Shown: positions 1 through 6,154 of the stretch, piece by piece
Layout of the letters: every line of letters begins with the position of its first letter
Numbering within the stretch: the stretch's first letter is position 1
Assembly (NCBI GenBank): GCA_027623845.1
Contig: JAQBUJ010000034.1
Location: 1 to 12,378 of the forward strand
Direction: 5' to 3'
Length of the DNA: 12,378 nucleotides
Source of the DNA: Pseudomonadota bacterium
Lineage (GTDB): Bacteria; Pseudomonadota; Alphaproteobacteria; Thalassobaculales; Thalassobaculaceae
Notes under the pieces: model-generated
Databases searched by the model: none
Told to the model about the DNA's origin: nothing
The model's input: the letters and a program-made list of their open reading frames with translations, nothing else
Position numbers and translations under genes: made by a program

Positions 1-242
1 TGCTCGTCGCCGATACCGGCGCAAAACAACTTGAGCCCGCCGCCAGAGCCGGTGCTCTCGACGATCGGCGTCTTAAAGGCGGTGGTCTTGCCGAACTGCT
101 CGGCAACCGAGGTTGAGAAGGGGTAAACCGTAGACGAGCCAACGATCCTGATCTGATCGCGAGCTTCGGCCGCACTGGTCATCGCAATGACGGTAGCGGC
201 GAGGAGAAAGGTTTTCCTGATCATCTCTTGAAGCAACTCCAT
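1..242 (-). CDS. pstS: Phosphate ABC transporter substrate-binding protein PstS, N-terminal part
   Basis: This is the 5' part of the gene for the periplasmic phosphate-binding subunit of the PstSCAB high-affinity transporter; the rest runs off the left edge. The translation has a basic start and a hydrophobic stretch (MIRKTFLLAATVIAMTSAAEA), a typical Sec signal peptide with cleavage likely after AEA. It is followed by the PstS phosphate-site motifs SSTVYPF and ESTGSGGG and then KLFCAG. Two in-frame ATGs are possible. The upstream one (240-242) has GGAG six bases before it; the inner one (222-224) gives the more classical signal peptide, but its GGAG is 12 bases away. I chose the outer start on ribosome-binding-site spacing. 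The gene lies downstream of phoR on the same strand and has its own Pho box, so phosphate starvation should induce it through PhoB. Family identity is secure; the exact start is not. Confidence 0.93.
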   Translation of the reverse strand, partial: MELLQEMIRKTFLLAATVIAMTSAAEARDQIRIVGSSTVYPFSTSVAEQFGKTTAFKTPIVESTGSGGGLKLFCAGIGDE

Positions 243-300
243 GTTGCGCTCCGGACACGCAGGTCCGTACGCAGATCGGGATAGGCCCGCTTGGTTTCGC

Positions 301-333
301 TTTTATGACGGATAGATGACGATTTTATTACAG
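301..333 (-). promoter_or_regulatory. Pho box (PhoB site) of three 11-bp units upstream of pstS
   Basis: Read on the minus strand, three consecutive 11-mers lie end to end: CTGTAATAAAA (333-323), TCGTCATCTAT (322-312) and CCGTCATAAAA (311-301). Each has the PhoB layout of a CTGTCAT-like heptamer followed by an AT-rich tetramer. The last unit ends 58 bases before the outer pstS ATG, a normal distance for an activator site overlapping the -35 region. PhoB usually binds pairs of such repeats, and three in a row would allow binding in more than one register. The site is AT-rich against a GC-rich background, which adds weight. Confidence 0.8.
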
Positions 334-350
334 TCGCCTAATCGCGGTTT

Positions 351-1427
351 TCAGACCGCGACGCTGGGCAGGCTAACGGTGAACACGGTGCGTTCGCCGG
401 GGGTGCTTTCGATCTCCAGATGGCCTCGGTGCCGGGCCAAGATATGCTTGACGATCGCCAATCCCAACCCGGTTCCCCCCATGCTTCGCGAACGCCCTTT
501 GTTCACCCGGTAGAACCGTTCGGTAAGCCTGGGAATATCCTCGACGGGGATGCCCTCGCCCTGGTTAATCACGCTCACCGCCACGCTGGCGTCTTCAGTA
601 CCGGGAACCGGATTGCCTCGAGTCGCGATCACTTGGATCGGCGTTTTCGAGCGACCATAGCTGATGGCGTTGGCGACCAAATTCTGGAAAACCTGGACCA
701 ATTCATCCGGATCGCCCTGCACTGACGCAAGCCCGTCCGGACAGTCGATGACAATATTCATCTCTCGCTCGGTTGCGCGCACCGAAAGAATATTGGCGAC
801 TTGGGTCAAAACAGGCCTCAGGTCGATCGCATTTTCCGGGCGGATATGCTCTTCGGTTTCCAGCTTCGACAGCACCAGCAGATCATTGATCAGCCGGGTC
901 ATGCGTTGGGCCTCCGATTCCATGATTTCCAGGAATCGCTCCGTCGCCGCCGGGTCATCGCGCGCCGGTCCCCGCAGCGTTTCGATAAAGCCAAGCAGCG
1001 CGGACAGCGGCGAGCGCAGCTCATGACTGACATTGGCGACGAAATCAGCCCGCATTTGCGCGGCTTTCTTCGACGCCGTGACATCGTGAAAGATCATCAT
1101 CGCCCAAGCCGGCCCAACCGACTTGAGATCCGGCAAGCGCCAGATACTGAGGTTAAAGGTTCTGGCGATCGGATAGGGGAGAAAAACCTCATGCGAGGTG
1201 CCGGGAGTGCCGCCCAGAGACGCCTCTACCGCCGTAAGAATATCCTTGTTATCGAGCAATGCGCCGAGTTCAGCTTGCAGCGCATCATCGCCCAGAAGCT
1301 GCTTGGCGGCACGGTTACAGCCGACGACGACGAGGCGTGGATCAACGAAAAGGACGGGGTCCGCAAGACCATTTAACATGGCCGCGTCGAACGGAAGTTG
1401 GGCCTCTTCTATGCTGGTGAGGGGCAT
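351..1427 (-). CDS. phoR: Phosphate-regulon sensor histidine kinase PhoR, no membrane segment
   Basis: This is the sensor kinase expected to phosphorylate PhoB under phosphate limitation. Using the 358-residue form, residues ~15-115 form a PAS-like domain (ADPVLFVDPRL, IFHDVTASK). The dimerisation and phospho-acceptor helix holds NVSHELRSPL with H135. The ATPase domain has the N box (FQNLVANAISY), RLTERFYRV as in PhoR, and the G2 box GGTGLGLAIVKH near 317-328. In the G1 box the usual D-x-G-x-G reads N288-Q-G-E-G, so the adenine-contacting Asp is replaced. There is no transmembrane stretch, and an in-frame TGA sits just upstream, so the protein appears soluble; shorter membrane-free PhoR proteins are known in alphaproteobacteria. 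The second ATG (1427) was chosen because AAAGG lies eight bases before it but only two before the ATG at 1433. It is followed by pstS, which supports the assignment. Confidence 0.9.
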   Translation of the reverse strand: MPLTSIEEAQLPFDAAMLNGLADPVLFVDPRLVVVGCNRAAKQLLGDDALQAELGALLDNKDILTAVEASLGGTPGTSHEVFLPYPIARTFNLSIWRLPDLKSVGPAWAMMIFHDVTASKKAAQMRADFVANVSHELRSPLSALLGFIETLRGPARDDPAATERFLEIMESEAQRMTRLINDLLVLSKLETEEHIRPENAIDLRPVLTQVANILSVRATEREMNIVIDCPDGLASVQGDPDELVQVFQNLVANAISYGRSKTPIQVIATRGNPVPGTEDASVAVSVINQGEGIPVEDIPRLTERFYRVNKGRSRSMGGTGLGLAIVKHILARHRGHLEIESTPGERTVFTVSLPSVAV

Positions 1428-1510
1428 GCGCATGGCCTTTCAAACCTAGCGTCGACCGGGACCTGACGCTCTCGGCCATTCGCTCCCCTTACCCCGTCCA
1501 AGGGGCCAAT

Positions 1511-2407
1511 TCAACGATTGCTGGTGCTGGGCACGAAGGCGTCGGCGCGTTGATCCGGCCCGGTCACCGCCAATTCACTCGCCGGGTCGCCGGCGACCCG
1601 GACATGCCGCATCACCCGAGCCTCGTTATAGTCATAGGGGCAAGCACGGTGAAGGACACAGCGATTGTCCCAGATCACCACATCGCCCGCTTGCCAGTGA
1701 TGGGCATAGGTGCGCGGCGCCTGACAAGCATGATCCAGCAACCGGTCCAGCAAGGCCTGGGCCTCGCCATCCTCCATGCCGGGAATGCTGTAGCCATGAC
1801 GGCCGATATAGAGGGATTTGCGACCGGTGACCGGATGGGTTTTCACCAATGGGCGCAGCGGCGCCCCCTTGGCGTGATAGCCATAGGACTCACCGGTTTT
1901 GAAGACATAACCAACCTTGGCCTGCGAAGCGTATAGCGAGTGATAGGCCGAAAGGTCGGCGATTTGCTCCTTGAGATCTTCATCGAGAGCGTCATAGGCC
2001 GTGCGCATATCCGCCAACTCGGTCTCGCCGCCGGTTGCCGGAACGACCTGCGCCGACAAGATCGAGGCTTTGGCCGCCAGTGGCATATAGGAGCTGTCGG
2101 TGTGCCAGCCCTCGTTGCCGCGCAGCGACTGATAACGTTTCTCGTCCGGCTTCATGATGCCGCCATCGGGCTTTTGATTGCTGATCGGCACTGCTTTTTG
2201 GCCCTCGCGCAGTATTTCGATATCGCCAAAGCGCTCACCAAAGGCGACCTGGTCGGTGTCGGTGATGTGCTGGTCAGGAAACACCAATGCCGCATGTTCG
2301 TGGAAGGCAGCCTCGACTGCGGTCCAATCGGCGGCGCTCATTTTAGCAAGGTTTATGTCGGTGACCCGGGCGCCAAGCGTCGAGTCCAAAGGCGTGATAG
2401 TGGTCAT
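1511..2407 (-). CDS. TauD/TfdA-family Fe(II)/2-oxoglutarate-dependent dioxygenase
   Basis: A 298-residue cytosolic oxygenase of the TauD/TfdA family, which couples 2-oxoglutarate decarboxylation to hydroxylation of a substrate, often releasing it from a sulfonate, ether or amine. The iron ligands are visible as H102-x-D104 in GWHTDSSY and distal H253 in RCVLHRACPYD. R264 follows eleven residues later, where the family binds 2-oxoglutarate. The segment THPVTGRKSLYIG near 190-202 is also characteristic. By alignment from memory, the position that in TauD holds the taurine-sulfonate arginine (R270) reads H268, so taurine is unlikely and the substrate is unknown. The start is set by a near-perfect AGGAGG five bases before ATG 2407; a longer frame exists but lacks such a site. 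It is divergent from the enolase-superfamily gene and 83 bases upstream of the chosen phoR start on the same strand. Confidence 0.88.
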   Translation of the reverse strand: MTTITPLDSTLGARVTDINLAKMSAADWTAVEAAFHEHAALVFPDQHITDTDQVAFGERFGDIEILREGQKAVPISNQKPDGGIMKPDEKRYQSLRGNEGWHTDSSYMPLAAKASILSAQVVPATGGETELADMRTAYDALDEDLKEQIADLSAYHSLYASQAKVGYVFKTGESYGYHAKGAPLRPLVKTHPVTGRKSLYIGRHGYSIPGMEDGEAQALLDRLLDHACQAPRTYAHHWQAGDVVIWDNRCVLHRACPYDYNEARVMRHVRVAGDPASELAVTGPDQRADAFVPSTSNR

Positions 2408-2481
2408 GATTACCTCCTCAAGCGCGGCGTTGGCCAACCCGCAGAGCGAAGGTTAGTCGGGACCGCGCCGTTTCGGAAGCG

Positions 2482-2500
2482 CCAGGACGCCACATCCTGG
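2482..2500. repeat. Inverted repeat in the divergent dioxygenase/enolase-superfamily promoter region
   Basis: CCAGGA (2482-2487) and TCCTGG (2495-2500) are perfect inverted arms around a 7-base spacer. They lie about midway in the 214-base region between two divergent genes, a usual place for an operator that controls both. No regulator gene is adjacent and no flanking -35/-10 pair is convincing, so the operator role is a guess. Six-base arms can also occur by chance in sequence this GC-rich. Confidence 0.3.
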
Positions 2501-2621
2501 ATGAATGCAGCATCGCCGAAGAGTTCGAGCCGCTTTCCCACCGCGCTTACGCCTGGCGTCTTGGCGAGACAATGCCCCGCGACTAAGCTGCGGTTTCGGA
2601 ACCGATTCCAGGAGATGCCCG

Positions 2622-3818
2622 ATGCGCATTACCGGCTGTGAGATCCGCCATTGCAACGCGGGCTGGCGCGATTTCAGCTTCCTTAAGCTGACCACCGACG
2701 ACGGGATCACCGGCCTCGCCGAGTATAATGAATGTTATGGCAGTCCTGGCCTTTCCACCGTAATCCGCCGGCTGGTCGAGCGCGTCACCGGCATGGACGC
2801 CATGGCCCATGAACGGGTTCACCAATGCCTTTACGCCATGACCCGTCAAGCACCGGGGGGCGTCAATCAGCAGGCGATCGCCACCATCGAGAACGCGCTG
2901 CTCGACATCAAGGGCCAAGCATTGAACGTACCGGTCTATGATCTGCTGGGCGGGGCGATCCGCCAGGAGATACCGGTTTACTGGAGCCATTGCGGCACCT
3001 ATCTGCTGGACCCGGAGATCGCGGCGCAATGCGGACAGGAACCGATCCGCTCGCCCGATGATCTGGTGGCTCTTGGCCGGCGGGTACGCGAGGCGGGCTA
3101 TTCCGGCCTCAAGACCAACATGATTACCTTCGACGAGGCCGGAAAGGTCGGCCGCCACATGCCGGGCTTTGCCCGTGGTCCCGGCTGGCCTGAACTCAAT
3201 ACCCCGCACCGGTTGGTCGGGCAGCTGCGCGATCAGCTCACCGCCATGGCCGAGGGCGCCGGCCCCGATGTCGGCATTCGCCTGGATCTCAATTTCAACT
3301 TCAAGCCCGAGGGGTATCGCCAGATCACCACCGGGCTGGATGATCTCGGGTTAACCTGGATCGAGATCGACCTTTATGACCCGGTCGCACTGGCCGGCAT
3401 CCGCGAGCGGGTGGCGACGCCGATAGCGTCTTGCGAATCGCTGTTTGGGCTGCGCGAATTCAAACCCTTCTTCGAGAACGGCGCGATGGATGTCGCGATC
3501 ATCGACATCCCCTGGAATGGCGCATGGCTTGGCCTGAAAATCGCCGCCATGGCCGAGGCCTATGAAGTCAATTGCGCGCCGCATAACTTCTACGGCCATC
3601 TCTCTACTTTGATGAGCGCGCATTTCTGCACCGCGCTGCCGAATTTCCGGGTCATGGAGATCGACATCGACGACGTGCCGTGGAAAGACGACATCATCAC
3701 TTGGAAGCCGGAGATAAAGGACGGCTGCGTGCAAATCCCGCCGGGACCGGGCTGGGGCGCGGCCTTGAACGAAGAGGTTATCGCCGCGCATCCGCCAAAA
3801 TTCGTCAAGGCGGACTAG
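2622..3818 (+). CDS. Enolase-superfamily enzyme, mandelate racemase/muconate lactonizing subgroup
   Basis: A 398-residue member of the enolase superfamily, which abstracts the proton alpha to a carboxylate to racemise, epimerise or dehydrate hydroxy or sugar acids using Mg2+. An N-terminal capping domain (~1-115, ending VYDLLGG) precedes the barrel. The three metal ligands are D222 (RLDLN), E248 (WIEID) and E272 (SCESLFG), spaced 26 and 24 residues, as in mandelate racemase. A His-Asp dyad is present as H321 (APHNFYGHL) and D295 (IIDIPW). The second-strand motif reads K164-T-N166, where mandelate racemase has K-T-K, so the lysine base on that face is missing and dehydration through H321 is more likely than two-base racemisation. 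Residues ~167-196 form an insertion. The ATG is set by AGGAG seven bases upstream; longer in-frame starts lack a site. A CoA-transferase follows on the same strand. The substrate is unknown. Confidence 0.88.
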   Translation: MRITGCEIRHCNAGWRDFSFLKLTTDDGITGLAEYNECYGSPGLSTVIRRLVERVTGMDAMAHERVHQCLYAMTRQAPGGVNQQAIATIENALLDIKGQALNVPVYDLLGGAIRQEIPVYWSHCGTYLLDPEIAAQCGQEPIRSPDDLVALGRRVREAGYSGLKTNMITFDEAGKVGRHMPGFARGPGWPELNTPHRLVGQLRDQLTAMAEGAGPDVGIRLDLNFNFKPEGYRQITTGLDDLGLTWIEIDLYDPVALAGIRERVATPIASCESLFGLREFKPFFENGAMDVAIIDIPWNGAWLGLKIAAMAEAYEVNCAPHNFYGHLSTLMSAHFCTALPNFRVMEIDIDDVPWKDDIITWKPEIKDGCVQIPPGPGWGAALNEEVIAAHPPKFVKAD

Positions 3819-3899
3819 GCTCGACAATCCCAATCTAGAACGCCGGCACGCCGGTCTGGGAAACCATCAAGACCGATCAACACCAAGCAAGGGAACGCG

Positions 3900-3969
3900 G
3901 TGAGCCTTGCGACTTGAAAACGAAGTGGCGATCGTCGTCGGTGACGGCGAGCCGTTGAACGTCGGCTGA
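3900..3969 (+). pseudogene. Remnant of the first codons of a short-chain dehydrogenase gene (candidate)
   Basis: A GTG at 3900 with AAGGGA upstream opens a frame that stops after five codons. One base out of register, 3907-3966 reads LRLENEVAIVVGDGEPLNVG and then TGA. This strongly resembles the N-terminus of SDR enzymes (RLENKVAIVVGAG and similar). Deleting one base near 3906-3909 would join the GTG to this frame as MSLRLENEVAIVVG. The Rossmann glycine motif is imperfect and the other ~230 residues of an SDR are absent. The piece sits in the 204-base gap before the CoA-transferase gene. It is too short to be sure of common descent. Confidence 0.4.
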
Positions 3970-4022
3970 CCGATACGCCAGCCACCGCCCTATCGCCGTC
4001 CCAACCCCGAAGGCGCCTATCC

Positions 4023-5213
4023 ATGTTTCAGCCCCTTTCCGGCATCCGTGTCGTCGACCTTACCCAGATTCTCGCCGGTCCCTACGCGACCTATCAACTG
4101 GCGCTGCTGGGGGCCGAGGTGATCAAGGTGGAGCCGCCGGAAGTTGGCGACTGGACCCGGACCGGCGCTGCGCCGGAAGGGCTGCAGGGTCAGGGGATGA
4201 GCACCAGCTTCATGACCCAAAACGCGACCAAGAAATCCGTGGCGCTAGACCTGAAATCAGAACAAGGCCATGCGGCGCTGTTGGCGCTGGTCGAGACCGC
4301 CGATGTCTTCGTCGAAAATTTTCGACCCGGCACCGCCGCCCGGCTCGGCCTGTCCTACGAGGCGATCAAAGCGGTGAAGCCGGGGATCATCTATTGCTCG
4401 ATCTCGGCCTATGGTCAGGACGGGCCGATCGGCCACCGCCCGGCCTACGACCATGTGGTCCAGGGAATGTGCGGCATCATGCGGACCACCGGCACGCCGC
4501 AGACCGAACCAAATAAGGTCGGCGCGCCCTATATCGACTATGCCACCGGGATGAACGCCGCCTTCGCCATCGTCGCGGCCTTGCACGAAGTCCGACGCAC
4601 AGGTAACGGCGTCCGGCTCGACGTGGCGATGCTGGATACCTCGCTGCTGCTGATGGCCTCGCTGGTGACCAACCATCTCAATACCGGCTGGATGCCGGCG
4701 GCCACCGGCAATGAGGCCTGGAGCCAGAGCCCCTCTTCCGGCGCCTTCGAGACCACCGACGGCACCCTGATGATCGCCGCGAACAACGAGCGCCAGTTCC
4801 GCGATCTCTGCCGGGCCATCGACCTGGGTCCATTGCTGGACGACCCCCGTTTCGATGCGCCGGCCCGCCGCCGTGACCATGTACCGGAACTTCGCCGCCT
4901 GATCGCCGAACGCATCAAAGGTCAAAGCGCCGACCATTGGGAGGCGGTGCTGGATACCGCCGATGTCCCCGCCGCCCGGGTCCGTAGCCTCGACGAGGCG
5001 CTGGCGGAACCACAGATCCAGGCCCGCGAGTTGACCCACGCGATCCCGGTGCCCGGCGCCGCCGCCCCAACGGCGATGCCAACCCTCGGCTTCAAGGCCG
5101 ATGGCGTGGCTGTCGGGCCAAACGCCCCACCGCCCAGGCTTGGCGAGCATACAGAATCAGTCTTGCAAAGCCTGGGTGGGGGGAACCTCGGTGGCAAGGC
5201 CGAGAACCGCTGA
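4023..5213 (+). CDS. CaiB/BaiF-type class III CoA-transferase
   Basis: A 396-residue family III CoA-transferase, which moves CoA between carboxylic acids through an aspartyl-CoA anhydride intermediate and forms interlocked dimers in the cytosol. It opens with the family signature LSGIRVVDLTQILAGPYAT, followed by GAEVIKVEPPEVGDWTR and then VFVENFRPG near 96-103. GIIYCSISAYGQDGP and the region around GAPYIDYATGMNAA complete the pattern; D172 in the latter is the expected catalytic Asp, as in formyl-CoA transferase. The length fits the family. The start has GAAGG nine bases upstream. The gene is 204 bases downstream of the enolase-superfamily gene, so it may share its promoter or have its own. 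Acid donor and acceptor cannot be read from sequence. It plausibly activates the product of the neighbouring enzyme. Confidence 0.92.
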   Translation: MFQPLSGIRVVDLTQILAGPYATYQLALLGAEVIKVEPPEVGDWTRTGAAPEGLQGQGMSTSFMTQNATKKSVALDLKSEQGHAALLALVETADVFVENFRPGTAARLGLSYEAIKAVKPGIIYCSISAYGQDGPIGHRPAYDHVVQGMCGIMRTTGTPQTEPNKVGAPYIDYATGMNAAFAIVAALHEVRRTGNGVRLDVAMLDTSLLLMASLVTNHLNTGWMPAATGNEAWSQSPSSGAFETTDGTLMIAANNERQFRDLCRAIDLGPLLDDPRFDAPARRRDHVPELRRLIAERIKGQSADHWEAVLDTADVPAARVRSLDEALAEPQIQARELTHAIPVPGAAAPTAMPTLGFKADGVAVGPNAPPPRLGEHTESVLQSLGGGNLGGKAENR

Positions 5214-5308
5214 GCTGGGTGGTGAAGGAATAATGTTACAGTGGGTTAGCAAAACCAGTCCCTTTTATATCGGAATTTGAGCTTGTAGAGAGTTGAAAAA
5301 CTTGACTC

Positions 5309-5337
5309 TTGAAATTGCGGTTGATTCGCGACAAGAT
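5309..5337 (+). promoter_or_regulatory. Possible sigma-70-type promoter for the 5380-9042 operon
   Basis: TTGAAA (5309-5314) and CAAGAT (5332-5337) are separated by 17 bases inside an AT-richer stretch (~5220-5400) just before the first gene of the operon. The -35 matches the consensus in five of six bases, the -10 in only three of six. The position fits, the quality is modest, and nothing better is visible between 5214 and 5379. Confidence 0.25.
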
Positions 5338-5379
5338 ATCCCCAAGTAACAGTGAACAAAACCACCGTGGGAGGTGGCT

Positions 5380-5661
5380 ATGGTGGATACGGCGGTAAAC
5401 ATACTGGCAAAAGCCATGTATGATGTTGTCGACGGAGATGACAGTCGTAAGAAAGATCTGGGCAAGACCATGCGCAGCGACTTCAACGAACTTGATCTGC
5501 GTCCCCATTTCAACGACCTCTCGCCAAGCGAGAAGTCGGCCTGCTCGGATCGGGCGGAAAATCTGGCCGAAACTCATAGCCAGCACGGGACGGTCATCAA
5601 GGATGCACCGGTCGCCACCGGCATGAACTGGTCGGATAGCCTCAGCAAATCCAGATCCTAG
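5380..5661 (+). CDS. Small protein of unknown function, 93 residues
   Basis: I do not recognise this protein. The ATG at 5380 has a very good ribosome-binding site (GGGAGG, five bases upstream), and codon use past the first dozen codons resembles the neighbours, so I think it is expressed. It is hydrophilic, without signal peptide or membrane segment. It begins with a possible amphipathic helix (MVDTAVNILAKAMYDVV) and is rich in Asp, Ser, Lys and Glu afterwards, with one Trp near the C-terminus (GMNWSDSLSKSRS). A single cysteine lies near residue 56. It ends 36 bases before the NTF2-like gene and is probably the first gene of that operon. The protein might be a small partner of one of the downstream enzymes. 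The main alternative is a chance open frame, which the strong ribosome-binding site argues against. Confidence 0.55.
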   Translation: MVDTAVNILAKAMYDVVDGDDSRKKDLGKTMRSDFNELDLRPHFNDLSPSEKSACSDRAENLAETHSQHGTVIKDAPVATGMNWSDSLSKSRS

Positions 5662-5697
5662 CACTCCCCAAATCATAACATTTAGGGCGTGTCGACA

Positions 5698-6102
5698 ATG
5701 ACCGGACGGGATACTCCCGACACGGCGTTTGGCGTGTCCATCACGGCGGCGCGGGCGGTGATGGCGGCGCATCTCGAGGCTTTGAATGCCCAGGACGCCG
5801 ATGCCCTGGCCGCGACCATGCATTTCCCGCACTACCGGCTTTCCGGCGGTGTGATGCGGGTTTGGCAGGGGCCGGAGACCTATCTGGCGGATTTTCACAC
5901 CCGCGCCAGCAACGACTGGCACCATACGAAATGGGACTCGGTGGATGTGCTGATGGCCTCACCCGACAAGGTTCACCTGGATGTGCGCTTCACTCGTTTT
6001 CGCGCCGATAACAGTATCCTTGCCAGCCACCGCTCGCTTTGGGTGATCAGCGAAATCGCCACTGTCTGGGCGGCGCAATTGCGCTCCAGCTTCGCGCCTT
6101 GA
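5698..6102 (+). CDS. NTF2/SnoaL-like fold protein
   Basis: A 134-residue protein with the helix-then-sheet pattern of the NTF2-like superfamily. AARAVMAAHLEALNAQDADA is the typical first helix, followed by LAATMHFPHYRLSGG and a tryptophan- and aromatic-rich sheet region ending SHRSLWVISE. Members can be small isomerases, hydratases or cyclases, or ligand-binding proteins without catalysis. The conserved H and D residues that would decide this cannot be assigned here. ATG 5698 was preferred over an in-frame GTG at 5689 because AGGG lies ten bases before the ATG but only one before the GTG. It sits between the small gene and the reductase-kinase fusion, with gaps of 36 and 52 bases, so co-transcription is likely. 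It may assist turnover of the same CoA-linked substrate, but that is only inferred from position. Confidence 0.75.
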   Translation: MTGRDTPDTAFGVSITAARAVMAAHLEALNAQDADALAATMHFPHYRLSGGVMRVWQGPETYLADFHTRASNDWHHTKWDSVDVLMASPDKVHLDVRFTRFRADNSILASHRSLWVISEIATVWAAQLRSSFAP

Positions 6103-6154
6103 GGGGCTAGGCCTGTAAGGTCGTCGTCCCCCGAACCGGAGGCTCGAGAGCATC

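Noticed and set aside
342..361. Seven-pair stem with a six-base loop overlapping the phoR stop codon
   Set aside because: No T run follows on either strand, so it is not a convincing intrinsic terminator.
1485..1505. CCCCTT/AAGGGG stem with nine-base loop just after the dioxygenase stop
   Set aside because: Short stem, large loop and no T run; read-through from the dioxygenase gene into phoR cannot be judged from it.
3834..3899. NAGTPVWETI-like peptide in the gap before the SDR remnant, perhaps an SDR piece
   Set aside because: Too short and out of register with the other remnant; similarity could be chance.
4257..5150. 297-codon minus-strand open frame opposite the CoA-transferase
   Set aside because: Gly/Arg/Asp/His-rich shadow of a GC-rich gene with no recognisable domain.
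5236..5925. 229-codon minus-strand open frame across the small gene and NTF2-like gene
   Set aside because: Product is Arg/His-rich with no family resemblance, it lacks a ribosome-binding site, and the plus-strand frames have good sites and recognisable folds.
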